DNA from: Flavobacteriia bacterium
Lineage (GTDB): Bacteria; Bacteroidota; Bacteroidia; Flavobacteriales; Flavobacteriaceae
DNA length: 8,555 nucleotides
Reading direction: 5' to 3'
Assembly: GCA_011330545.1 (NCBI GenBank)
Contig: DRQI01000268.1
Location: 1 to 8,555, forward strand
Shown piece by piece: positions 1 to 6,531 of the stretch. Numbering within the stretch: position 1 is the first letter of the stretch; each line of letters starts with the position of its first letter. Both the position numbers and the translations under genes were made by a program. A model generated the notes under the pieces. The model was not told the DNA's origin and ran no database searches. It saw nothing but the letters and a program-made list of their open reading frames with translations.

Positions 1-1488
1 AACATCGTCTTTAGTAATTAAAATAAACCAATTTTCTTTTTTTTCTTGAATGGCTTCCTTGAACAAATCGAGTTTGATATATCCTTTTTCAGGTTTTAAA
101 ACCGCTACTTTCTGAACAGAATCTAAGGTATTTAACGTTGCCACAATCCTATTGACTCTCGGTGCATTTTCTTTTTCATCATCGGCAATAACAATTAAAT
201 GTTGTCCGGTATAATTTCGTTTTATATAGTCTAATACTTTATTGGCCAACAATTCGTCAGAAGGTACTTCTTTAACCATGCTTTTAGAAGCAAATACCGA
301 ATGGTCTTTTGAAGAAGCCGGTGAAATAATTGCTAAAGAATCAATACGCAGGCCTTGTGATACAAATTTTACATTATTTAAAAACATAGGGCCAACAATG
401 GCGTCAACATCGTCAAAACGGTTATTTTTTAAGATGCTTGAAATGGTGGCAATGCTATTTTCAGTATCAAAAACGTTTACAGATACCGAAACACCCTGTT
501 TTTTAATAGAATCTAAGGCTATCATCGCCCCTAAATAAAAATCGGTTACCCTGTTTAGCCTTTTGGCCGCTTTTCTCTTTTTCTTATCTTCTGCATTGCT
601 ATCAAAACTGATGCTTTTATTTGACATAAACGGCAGCATCATGGCAATTTTTAAATGTGTATTTTCCGGAATATTCGGCACAAAAATACTGGTATTGGCT
701 CCTAAAGTAGTTTTGGGTATGCGTATCAACATACCTTCTTTTACCCCATCCTCTAAATCGGGGTTCAAGGTTATCAACTCTTCTTGAGAAATTTTAAATT
801 GTTGGCTTAAGCCGAAAAGTGTTTCCCCTTTTTCCACTTGATGGGTCATAAAATCGTCATTGGCATCCGGAATGGCCTCTGTATTGGGCACATTGATAAT
901 GGTGGCCATTTTCAAGACCGTTCCTTTTAAATCAGGATTCAGGCTCTCTAACTTTTCTACGGTAATTCCGTAACGCGTAGCAATACTGTATTTTGTTTCT
1001 TTAGGCCTTACCAAATAAGGTTTTGTATCTTTGGTTTCCGGAGTAGCTATTGCTGCCATTTTAGCACCTGCTTTTATTGGTATTTTTATGATTTGGCCCG
1101 CTTTTAAATTGCCTGTCCTAAGTGCTAAATTGTGCTTTCGCAATATTCTTTTGGCCACTCCGAATTGTTTTCGCAACCTGTAATAATTCTCTTTCGGCAA
1201 CACTTTGTGGTATAAAAACCCGTCTTTTACGTAATCGCCTTCTACTTGCGTGTCAAGTTCTGGTTTATACTCTTTATTGGGGACAATAATCAATTGGCCT
1301 TCGGTAAGCCCTTCTTTAATATCAGGGTTTAGCTGTAATAGCGTATATGGCGTAATGGTTAATTTTCTGCAAATGCTCTCAACGGTTTCTCCTTTAAGCA
1401 CGGTATAAGGTATGTGCTTTTTATTTTGAGAAAAAACGGCAATGGTCGCTAAAAAAAATAGTACTACTAAAAAATTTAATCTATTCAT
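1..1488 (-). CDS. Exported protein with four LysM domains and a periplasmic-binding-like domain (C-terminus missing)
   Basis: The frame is open from the ATG at 1488 to the window edge, giving 496 codons without a stop, so the C-terminus is missing. Residues 1-21 form a signal peptide (MNRLNFLVVLFFLATIAVFS). Four LysM modules follow at about 27-70, 93-137, 157-201 and 214-258. Modules 1, 3 and 4 have the typical 'KGET/PKET' start and 'LNPDL' centre, and all four end in 'I-x-V/I-P'; module 2 is the most diverged. From about residue 279 (LKIAMMLPF) the protein continues as an alpha/beta domain resembling the type 1 periplasmic binding fold, with 'DAIVGPMF' and 'LAIISPASS' segments. LysM domains bind peptidoglycan glycan strands, so the protein probably sits in the periplasm on the cell wall. 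The second domain may be a ligand sensor or a scaffold like that of LpoA, which is inference. AAAGG lies directly before the ATG. The gene follows guaA by 62 bp with no visible terminator, suggesting read-through. Confidence 0.9.
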   Translation of the reverse strand, partial: MNRLNFLVVLFFLATIAVFSQNKKHIPYTVLKGETVESICRKLTITPYTLLQLNPDIKEGLTEGQLIIVPNKEYKPELDTQVEGDYVKDGFLYHKVLPKENYYRLRKQFGVAKRILRKHNLALRTGNLKAGQIIKIPIKAGAKMAAIATPETKDTKPYLVRPKETKYSIATRYGITVEKLESLNPDLKGTVLKMATIINVPNTEAIPDANDDFMTHQVEKGETLFGLSQQFKISQEELITLNPDLEDGVKEGMLIRIPKTTLGANTSIFVPNIPENTHLKIAMMLPFMSNKSISFDSNAEDKKKRKAAKRLNRVTDFYLGAMIALDSIKKQGVSVSVNVFDTENSIATISSILKNNRFDDVDAIVGPMFLNNVKFVSQGLRIDSLAIISPASSKDHSVFASKSMVKEVPSDELLANKVLDYIKRNYTGQHLIVIADDEKENAPRVNRIVATLNTLDSVQKVAVLKPEKGYIKLDLFKEAIQEKKENWFILITKDDV

Positions 1489-1550
1489 CCTTTAATTGTA
1501 TTGGTCTTGTTCTTTGGTATAATGCAATGTTTATTTTTACAAATCGTTTT

Positions 1551-3077
1551 TTATTCCCATTCAATGGTAGCCGGTGGTTTTGAGCTAATATCATATACTA
1601 CCCTATTGACACCTTTTACTTCATTTATAATTTTATTTGAGGTTTCTTGCAAAAACTCATAGGGCAAATTTACCCAATCTGCCGTCATTCCGTCTGTTGA
1701 TGATACGGCACGCAAAACTACGGCTTTTTCATAAGTACGTTCATCACCCATAACACCAACTGAATTTACGGGTAATAACATGGCTCCTGCCTGCCAAACA
1801 TCATCGTACAACTTCCAATTTTTTAATCCGTTAATAAAAATAGCATCTACTTCTTGCAGTATGCGTACTTTTTCTTCGGTGATATCGCCTAAAATCCTAA
1901 TGGCCAATCCGGGCCCCGGAAACGGATGCCTCCCTAACAGTTCATCATCAATATGCAATGTTCTTCCTACGCGCCTTACTTCATCTTTAAATAACATCCG
2001 TAAAGGTTCTACAATCTTTAATTTCATATAATCGGGCAAGCCTCCAACATTGTGGTGCGATTTTATGGTTGCTGACGGCCCTTTTACAGAAACCGACTCA
2101 ATGACATCAGGATATATGGTACCTTGTGCCAACCACGACACATCACTGATATGATGTGCTTCATCATCAAAAACTTCAATGAACACTTTACCGATAGCTT
2201 TTCGTTTTTGCTCAGGGTCATCAATTCCCTTTAGCTCTGACAAAAAACGTGCCGAAGCATCTACGCCCTTAACATTCAATCCCATGTGCTGATATTGGTC
2301 TAACACATTTTGAAATTCATTCTTTCGCAACAATCCGTTATTAACAAATATACAATATAAATTTTTTCCGATAGCACGATGTAATAATACCGCCGCTACG
2401 GTAGAATCAACACCACCAGAAAGGCCTAAGACCACTTTATCATTTTTCAATTGTTCTTTCAGCTCGGCAACCTTGGTTTCTACAAACGAATCGGAAGTCC
2501 AGTTTTGCGCTACCTTAGCAATTTTTACTAAAAAATTCTCCAGCAATTGTTTTCCGTCAGTGGTATGGTATACTTCGGGATGAAACTGTATGCCATACGT
2601 ATCTTCTCCTTCAATTTTAATAGCGGCGTTTTCTACGTCTTCAGTACTTGCAATTTTTTTAAAATTCTCAGGGAGCACCATAATAGTATCGCCATGGCTC
2701 ATCCATACTTGTGAGCCTTCACCGATACTGTCAAACAAATGGCATTCTTTATCTATATATGATACTTTTGCCCTGCCGTATTCCCTTGTTTTAGAAGGCG
2801 CTACTTCACCCCCATATTTGTGTACCAAATATTGCGCTCCGTAACATATTCCCAGCAAGGGTAAGTTTCCTTTGATTTCTTCAATATTCGGATGTGGGGC
2901 TTCCTCGGCATATACCGAAAACGGGCTACCCGATAATATAACCGCTTTGTACCGGTCAAAAGAAGGATGGTGATTGTATGGAAAAATCTCACAAAAAATA
3001 TGAAGTTCACGAACTCTTCGCGCAATTAATTGTGTATACTGTGAGCCGAAATCTAAAATAAGTACTTTTTGTTGCAT
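1551..3077 (-). CDS. guaA: GMP synthase, glutamine-hydrolysing
   Basis: This enzyme converts XMP, ATP and glutamine to GMP in the cytoplasm, the last step of guanine nucleotide synthesis. The 508 residues carry both expected parts. The N-terminal class I glutamine amidotransferase has its nucleophile Cys78 in 'GICYGAQ' and the His166/Glu168 pair in 'QFHPEVYHT'. The ATP pyrophosphatase has its P-loop 'SGGVDS' at 220-225. The C-terminal dimerisation domain ends in the conserved 'KPPATIEWE'. Length is normal for the family and no key residue is missing. I chose the ATG at 3077 ([13 protein letters not shown]), which fits usual GuaA N-termini. A TTG two codons upstream at 3083 would extend the frame, but it lies inside a promoter-like motif. 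The LysM gene follows downstream on the same strand. Confidence 0.98.
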   Translation of the reverse strand: MQQKVLILDFGSQYTQLIARRVRELHIFCEIFPYNHHPSFDRYKAVILSGSPFSVYAEEAPHPNIEEIKGNLPLLGICYGAQYLVHKYGGEVAPSKTREYGRAKVSYIDKECHLFDSIGEGSQVWMSHGDTIMVLPENFKKIASTEDVENAAIKIEGEDTYGIQFHPEVYHTTDGKQLLENFLVKIAKVAQNWTSDSFVETKVAELKEQLKNDKVVLGLSGGVDSTVAAVLLHRAIGKNLYCIFVNNGLLRKNEFQNVLDQYQHMGLNVKGVDASARFLSELKGIDDPEQKRKAIGKVFIEVFDDEAHHISDVSWLAQGTIYPDVIESVSVKGPSATIKSHHNVGGLPDYMKLKIVEPLRMLFKDEVRRVGRTLHIDDELLGRHPFPGPGLAIRILGDITEEKVRILQEVDAIFINGLKNWKLYDDVWQAGAMLLPVNSVGVMGDERTYEKAVVLRAVSSTDGMTADWVNLPYEFLQETSNKIINEVKGVNRVVYDISSKPPATIEWE

Positions 3078-3080
3078 TTG

Positions 3081-3088
3081 CAAAAGTA
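3081..3088 (-). promoter_or_regulatory. Possible -7 promoter box of guaA
   Basis: On the minus strand these bases read TACTTTTG, an exact match to the Bacteroidota -7 consensus TAnnTTTG. The guaA ATG begins only 4 nt after the final G, so the transcript would start at or next to the start codon and be leaderless. No TTG (-33 box) lies at the usual 17-23 bp distance upstream, so the match may be chance in AT-rich DNA. Confidence 0.35.
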
Positions 3089-3098
3089 ACTTTAATTC

Positions 3099-3120
3099 GT
3101 AAAACTTAAAATGGTTTTAC
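3099..3120. repeat. Inverted repeat between guaA and the HIT gene
   Basis: GTAAAAC at 3099-3105 and GTTTTAC at 3114-3120 are perfect 7-bp inverted arms around an 8-nt spacer. The repeat lies 22 bp upstream of the guaA start codon and about 57 bp upstream of the HIT gene start, in the shared divergent region. Its position would suit a dimeric regulator acting on guaA or on both genes. No U-tract follows on either side, so it is not a terminator. Confidence 0.5.
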
Positions 3121-3176
3121 CAAATATTTAGTACTTTGTGTGAGATGATAATTATATTGATGTTCAAATTTGCAAG

Positions 3177-3629
3177 ATGAAAAAATTACTATTTTTTATT
3201 TCTGCCCTTATACTTGTGGGCATTTCAGGATGGAGCCAAAGCAAAGCCTATCAAAAGGAAAAAACCGAAAAAATTAAGGTAGGTTCTGTTTTTACCAAAA
3301 TTATCAACAGGGAATTGCCGGCCGATATTGTTTATGAAGATGATGATATTATTGCTTTTGTACCTTTACGGAAACAGGCTCCTGTACATTTACTGATAGT
3401 TCCGAAAAAAGAAATATATACCCTAAATGACATAAAAGATGAAGATACGTTGCTGATAGGAAAATTATTTTTGGTAGCAAAAAAATTAGCGAAAGAGAAT
3501 GGAATTGCCGAAACCGGATACCGGCTAACTATTAATACAAACGAAGATGCCGGGCAATCTGTTTTTCACTTACACGTACATTTATTGGGAGGCCGAGCCC
3601 TTGGCGCCATGGTTAATCAAAAAGAGTGA
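3177..3629 (+). CDS. HIT-family (histidine triad) protein with a signal peptide
   Basis: The 150 residues begin with a signal peptide (KK, then a hydrophobic stretch from about 4 to 18, ending near 'GWSQ'). A charged linker at about 22-36 leads into a complete HIT domain from 'FTKIINRELPADIVYEDD' at 39 to the end. The catalytic triad motif is His131-x-His133-x-His135 within 'HLHVHLLGGR', preceded by the usual 'AGQSVF'. HIT proteins bind or hydrolyse nucleotide conjugates such as AMP-lysine or dinucleoside polyphosphates and are normally cytoplasmic. Here the domain appears to be exported. No ATG, GTG or TTG codon near the domain boundary would allow a leaderless form, and the only later Met is residue 145. 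The usual HINT C-terminal 'WPPG' is replaced by 'AMVNQKE'. No Shine-Dalgarno site is visible. The gene diverges from guaA and lies 116 bp upstream of the amidohydrolase. Confidence 0.93.
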   Translation: MKKLLFFISALILVGISGWSQSKAYQKEKTEKIKVGSVFTKIINRELPADIVYEDDDIIAFVPLRKQAPVHLLIVPKKEIYTLNDIKDEDTLLIGKLFLVAKKLAKENGIAETGYRLTINTNEDAGQSVFHLHVHLLGGRALGAMVNQKE

Positions 3630-3745
3630 TTTTATAAAAAGAAACCGAAAGTTCAATGGTTCATTAAGCCCTACACTACCAACCGCCAATGCATTTAGGT
3701 TAAATTTTATACCTTAGCCTAATTCATAAACAATCTTACCTTAAT

Positions 3746-5329
3746 ATGCAATATCATAAACCAACACTCCTTTTTTTTGCTTTTATTCTTTTAGCCAATA
3801 GTATTTTTTATGCACAGCAAGACAATTCAAATCCGGGCGATGGCCCTTATCCACAATTGATTATCAGAGGGGTCACATTAATAAATGGCAATGGTGCCCC
3901 GCCAATTGGGCCGGTAGATATTGTTGTAGAAAATAATATTATTAAAGAAATTAAGGTTGTGGGGTATCCGGGGGTTGCTATCGATTCTAAAAGGCGGCCT
4001 GTACTAAAAAAAGGCGGTAAAGAATTGAATGCCGAAGGGATGTATTTATTGCCCGGTTTTATTGATATGCACGGCCATATTGGCGGGGTATCTCAAGGTG
4101 CCGATGCCGAATATGTTTTTAAATTATGGATGGCACATGGTATCACAACCGTAAGGGAGCCCAGTGGCAGAGGGCTTGATTGGACATTACGCTTAAAAAA
4201 ACTAAGTGCCCAACATAAAATCATCGCCCCGAGAATTATTGCCTATACCGCTTTTGGCGAAGGTAGCAAAACGCCGATTAGCACTCCCGAAATGGCTAGG
4301 GAATGGGTACGTAATAATGCCAAGAAAGGTGCCGATGGCATTAAATTTTTTGGTGCCGAACCTGCCATTATGACGGCGGCATTAGACGAAAATAAAAAAT
4401 TGGACTTGGGCTCTGCTTGCCATCACGCACAAATGAGTGTTGCCAGGTGGAATGTATTGCATTCGGCAAGAGCCGGATTGACCAGTATGGAACATTGGTA
4501 CGGATTGCCGGAAGCCCTTTTTGAAGATAGAACGGTACAAGATTATCCGCTTAATTATAACTATAATAATGAACAACACCGCTTTGAAGAAGCCGGTAAA
4601 TTGTGGCAACAGGCTGCCAAACCTTATTCAGAACATTGGAATGCCGTGATGAATGAATTATTGGCATTAGACTTTACCATAGACCCTACATTTAATATTT
4701 ACGAAGCCAGCAGGGATTTACAACGTGCCCGAAGAGCCGAATGGCATGAAGACTATACCTTGCCTTCACTATGGCGATTTTTCCAGCCGAGTAAGATTTC
4801 TCACGGTTCATACTGGCATTATTGGGGTACCGAACAAGAAATAGCATGGAAGAAAAATTATCAGCTGTGGATGGCCTTTGTCAATGAATATAAAAATAGA
4901 GGCGGCAGGGTAACTACCGGTTCTGACTCGGGGTTCATTTTTCAATTATACGGTTTTGCTTATATCAGGGAATTGGAATTGCTGAGAGAAGCCGGATTCC
5001 ACCCGTTGGAGGTAATTCGGGCTGCCACTTTAAACGGTGCCGAAGCACTAAAAATGGATGCTAATATTGGCTCGGTAGCCGTAGGCAAGTATGCTGATTT
5101 TGTGATTGTAGAAGAAAACCCTTTAGAAAATTTAAAAGTTTTGTACGGCACAGGCGCTATTAAACTAACCGAAGCAAATGAAGTAGTTCGTGTAGGAGGC
5201 GTAAAATATACCATTAAAGACGGCATTATCTATGATGCTAAACAATTATTAGCCGATGTAAAACAAATGGTGAAAGCAGCCAAAGAAAAAGAAAATTTTA
5301 CCATTTTACAACCCGGTGTCAAAAAGTAA
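3746..5329 (+). CDS. Exported amidohydrolase-superfamily metal-dependent hydrolase
   Basis: The 527 residues start with a signal peptide (hydrophobic at about 7-22, likely cleaved after 'FYA' at 23), so the enzyme should work in the periplasm or outside. The N-terminal beta-sandwich ('LIIRGVTLINGNG') is split by a proline- and lysine-rich stretch at about 73-92. The barrel begins with 'LLPGFIDMHGHIGG', giving metal ligands His109 and His111. Further candidate active-site residues are Lys200 in 'GADGIKFFGA', His226 or His227, His250 in 'SMEHW' and Asp394 in 'TTGSDSGF'. The C-terminus 'ATLNGAEAL...GSVAVGKYADFVIVEENPLENL' is the standard amidohydrolase ending. This residue pattern resembles imidazolonepropionase-like and prolidase-like members, which often cleave cyclic amides or Xaa-Pro type dipeptides. 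The substrate cannot be read from sequence. DoxX follows 34 bp downstream, probably in one operon. Confidence 0.92.
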   Translation: MQYHKPTLLFFAFILLANSIFYAQQDNSNPGDGPYPQLIIRGVTLINGNGAPPIGPVDIVVENNIIKEIKVVGYPGVAIDSKRRPVLKKGGKELNAEGMYLLPGFIDMHGHIGGVSQGADAEYVFKLWMAHGITTVREPSGRGLDWTLRLKKLSAQHKIIAPRIIAYTAFGEGSKTPISTPEMAREWVRNNAKKGADGIKFFGAEPAIMTAALDENKKLDLGSACHHAQMSVARWNVLHSARAGLTSMEHWYGLPEALFEDRTVQDYPLNYNYNNEQHRFEEAGKLWQQAAKPYSEHWNAVMNELLALDFTIDPTFNIYEASRDLQRARRAEWHEDYTLPSLWRFFQPSKISHGSYWHYWGTEQEIAWKKNYQLWMAFVNEYKNRGGRVTTGSDSGFIFQLYGFAYIRELELLREAGFHPLEVIRAATLNGAEALKMDANIGSVAVGKYADFVIVEENPLENLKVLYGTGAIKLTEANEVVRVGGVKYTIKDGIIYDAKQLLADVKQMVKAAKEKENFTILQPGVKK

Positions 5330-5363
5330 GTTATCCTAACATAAAAATCTCGCCTTATTTTTT

Positions 5364-5747
5364 ATGAAAATAACCGTTCAACTTTTACTTAGAATAACCG
5401 TTGCCATTTTATTGGTACAAACCCTGCGTTTTAAATTTACGGCGCATCCTGAGAGTGTTTATATCTTTAGTAAAATTGGTATGGAACCTTATGGCAGGGT
5501 TGGCATTGGTATTTTTGAACTCATTGCGGCAATTTTACTTCTTGTGCCTAAAACGGTATGGGCAGGCGCTTTGTTAACCTTAGGAATTATATCAGGCGCT
5601 TTACTCATGCACATTACCATTTTAGGCATTGAGGTAAACGAAGATGGAGGCCTGCTTTTTTATATGGCACTGCTTATTTTTGTACTTTCTTTGGCTATTT
5701 TGTGGATGAATAGAAAAAATTTACCATTTATTGGCAAAAAGCTGTAA
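5364..5747 (+). CDS. DoxX-family four-helix membrane protein
   Basis: The 127 residues form four predicted membrane helices, at about 4-21, 45-62, 64-87 and 95-115. The family signature is clear: 'LRFKFTAHPESVYIFSKIGMEP' after helix 1, 'GRVGIGIFELIAAILLLVP' in helix 2, and 'GIISGALLMHITILGI' in helix 3. DoxX-like proteins are small inner-membrane proteins. Some relatives are linked to quinone or thiosulfate oxidation or to redox stress complexes, but for this subgroup no function is established to my knowledge. The gene starts 34 bp after the amidohydrolase stop on the same strand, so it is probably co-transcribed. No hairpin terminator is visible after the stop, and a new promoter begins 15 bp downstream. 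Confidence 0.9.
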   Translation: MKITVQLLLRITVAILLVQTLRFKFTAHPESVYIFSKIGMEPYGRVGIGIFELIAAILLLVPKTVWAGALLTLGIISGALLMHITILGIEVNEDGGLLFYMALLIFVLSLAILWMNRKNLPFIGKKL

Positions 5748-5761
5748 TTTGTTAGTTTTTA

Positions 5762-5792
5762 TTGTTTTACACCTTTTAAAAGGTTATATTTG
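5762..5792 (+). promoter_or_regulatory. Bacteroidota-type promoter (TTG, 20 bp, TATATTTG)
   Basis: TTG at 5762-5764 and TATATTTG at 5785-5792 match the Bacteroidota primary sigma factor consensus (-33 TTG, -7 TAnnTTTG) with a 20-bp spacer, inside the usual range. It is the only site seen in the window with both boxes correctly spaced. Transcription should begin near 5796-5799 and read through a leader of about 110 nt into the gene at 5908. Confidence 0.75.
5771..5784. promoter_or_regulatory. 14-bp perfect palindrome inside the promoter spacer
   Basis: ACCTTTTAAAAGGT is identical to its own reverse complement over 14 bp. It fills most of the spacer between the TTG and TATATTTG boxes and directly abuts the latter. 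Such placement is typical of an operator for a dimeric repressor, or of a MerR-like spacer-bending activator. The regulator is not identifiable here. Part of the symmetry comes from AT-rich composition, but the ACC/GGT ends do not. Confidence 0.55.
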
Positions 5793-5907
5793 TACAAATT
5801 GATTGCTATGAATCAATGGACACCCTAATTTTCTGTCACATATTTTCTATAGTTTATATAGAAATTTTAAATTATTAACATGAGTACCATGTACTCACAA
5901 AATTGCT
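5793..5907 (+). promoter_or_regulatory. Structured 5' leader with three inverted repeats
   Basis: Three perfect inverted repeats lie between the promoter and the next gene. The first is ATTGATT/AATCAAT (arms 5798-5804 and 5811-5817, 6-nt loop). The second is TTTCTATA/TATAGAAA (arms 5844-5851 and 5857-5864, 5-nt loop). The third is TGAGTAC/GTACTCA (arms 5881-5887 and 5891-5897, 3-nt spacer). The first would sit at the very 5' end of the mRNA. The third ends 10 nt before the start codon and could hide the ribosome site. No known riboswitch or protein leader is recognised. The elements could equally be DNA-binding sites. Confidence 0.5.
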
Positions 5908-5911
5908 ATGA
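5802..5911 (+). repeat. Direct repeat ATTGCTATGA around two start codons, 100 bp apart
   Basis: ATTGCTATGA occurs at 5802-5811 and again at 5902-5911. In both copies the ATG inside is a potential start codon: that of a six-codon mini-ORF in the leader, and that of the 156-residue gene. The copies are exactly 100 bp apart. This could be a local duplication remnant or a shared translation-initiation context. Confidence 0.5.
5808..5828 (+). CDS. Possible six-codon leader peptide
   Basis: ATG at 5808 opens a mini-ORF encoding MNQWTP and ending in TAA. It begins in the loop of the first leader hairpin, about 10 nt after the expected transcription start, and shares its ten-base start context with the downstream gene. 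The composition (one Trp, one Pro, no run of one amino acid) does not resemble a classic attenuation peptide. It could be translated, but chance occurrence is quite possible. Confidence 0.2.
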   Translation: MNQWTP

Positions 5912-6378
5912 TAATGTTAACCGATTTAATAAAAAAAATTGATGAAAATACAGAGGTAATAGACTATGCTGTTTCGAAGTATTTTGCAAAACGTTTAGGT
6001 GTTAAAGATGTAAAAACCATAGATGCTTTAGGCACTGATGGAAATTTAACTTTCGGCCAAAAAATAAATATCTTTTGTGATATTATGCCTTTGACAAAAA
6101 TTGACAATGCGAAATTTAAAGTGTACAGTAAAATCAACAGTGAAATTTTACAAAACGACGAATTTTTAGCCCACCCCCACTCTTTGTCAAACCTAAAATC
6201 GTATTCCCCTTTTCTATTCAACACGTATTTAATTAGTAATGAAATATCTACTGCTAAAGAAAAACTTATCTTTGCCATACAACAATTAGCTGATGATGTT
6301 GTAAGGTTGACCGATGAATATATCAAAAAACCAAAAATATATTATAACAAAAATGTAGGGATTACCTTGCCTCAGTAG
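5908..6378 (+). CDS. Hypothetical cytoplasmic protein, mostly helical
   Basis: I do not recognise this 156-residue protein. It has no signal peptide or membrane helix. It begins with an amphipathic helix (LTDLIKKIDENTEVIDYAV), continues with 'LTFGQKINIFCDIMPL' at about 47-62 and 'KFKVYSKINSEILQNDEFLAH' at about 69-89 (Phe86-Leu-Ala-His89), and has a further long helix at about 112-139 before a basic tail. The arrangement 'FGQKI... short loop ... helix ending in FLAH' loosely recalls helical HEPN-like proteins with an R-N-x-F-x-H ending, but the Arg is absent here, so this is only a hypothesis. An in-frame TGA at 5881-5883 rules out a start upstream. ATG at 5914 is an alternative two codons later. 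The gene is AT-rich, stands alone behind a regulated-looking promoter and leader, and is followed by a tandem repeat array. Confidence 0.75.
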   Translation: MIMLTDLIKKIDENTEVIDYAVSKYFAKRLGVKDVKTIDALGTDGNLTFGQKINIFCDIMPLTKIDNAKFKVYSKINSEILQNDEFLAHPHSLSNLKSYSPFLFNTYLISNEISTAKEKLIFAIQQLADDVVRLTDEYIKKPKIYYNKNVGITLPQ

Positions 6379-6380
6379 CA

Positions 6381-6526
6381 GGATGTTTTGATGTTGAGAT
6401 ACTTTAGGCAGTCATGAACTGGATGTTGGGATACTTGGATGCTGAGATGCTGGGATACTAGATACTGGATACTAAAAATAAACAAGGTACCCAATACTCA
6501 ATACTCATTACTAAATACTAATAACT
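6381..6526 (+). repeat. Degenerate 7-8 bp tandem repeat array (GGATACT-like, then CAATACT-like)
   Basis: From two bases after the upstream stop codon to five bases before the Nudix start, the DNA is built of 7-8 bp units. The left block (6381-6473) reads GGATGTT, TTGATGTT, GAGATACT, an irregular 17-nt stretch, GGATGTT, GGGATACT, TGGATGCT, GAGATGCT, GGGATACT, AGATACT, GGATACT. A 17-nt AT-rich linker (6474-6490) separates it from the right block (6491-6526): CCAATACT, CAATACT, CATTACT, AAATACT, AATAACT. All units share the ending ATACT or a close variant in the same orientation. The left block is G-rich and the right block almost lacks G. I recall similar degenerate arrays between genes in other flavobacterial genomes, where they give spurious 'WILDT'-type peptides. 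Their function is unknown to me. Confidence 0.85.
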
Positions 6527-6531
6527 CTCGT

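Noticed and set aside
242..787. Two plus-strand open frames (242-538 and 563-787)
   Set aside because: They lie antisense to the LysM/periplasmic-binding-like gene, which has clear domains on the minus strand through this whole region.
1489..1550. A terminator or separate promoter between guaA and the LysM gene
   Set aside because: I found no inverted repeat with a U-tract and no TTG/TAnnTTTG pair in this gap.
3630..3745. A promoter for the amidohydrolase (TACCTTAG at 3710-3717)
   Set aside because: The box has a mismatch in the TTTG part and no TTG lies 17-23 bp upstream. The 116-bp gap shows no convincing terminator either, so I leave it unassigned.
4382..5226. Minus-strand open frames at 4382-4609 and 4960-5226
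   Set aside because: Both are antisense to the conserved amidohydrolase barrel and show no domain of their own.
5931..5938. An A8 tract at codons 8-11 of the hypothetical gene as a phase-variation switch
   Set aside because: Eight-base A or T runs also occur at 1451-1458, 3771-3778, 8274-8281 and 8301-8308, as expected in AT-rich DNA. There is no evidence of length variation.
5964..6326. A 120-codon open frame on the minus strand antisense to the hypothetical gene
   Set aside because: Its translation is a low-complexity shadow rich in Ser, Phe, Ile and Lys with no recognisable fold. The plus-strand frame is longer, has a plausible amphipathic start and follows a good promoter.
6381..6526. 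A CRISPR array
   Set aside because: The units are only 7-8 bp, degenerate and without unique spacers.
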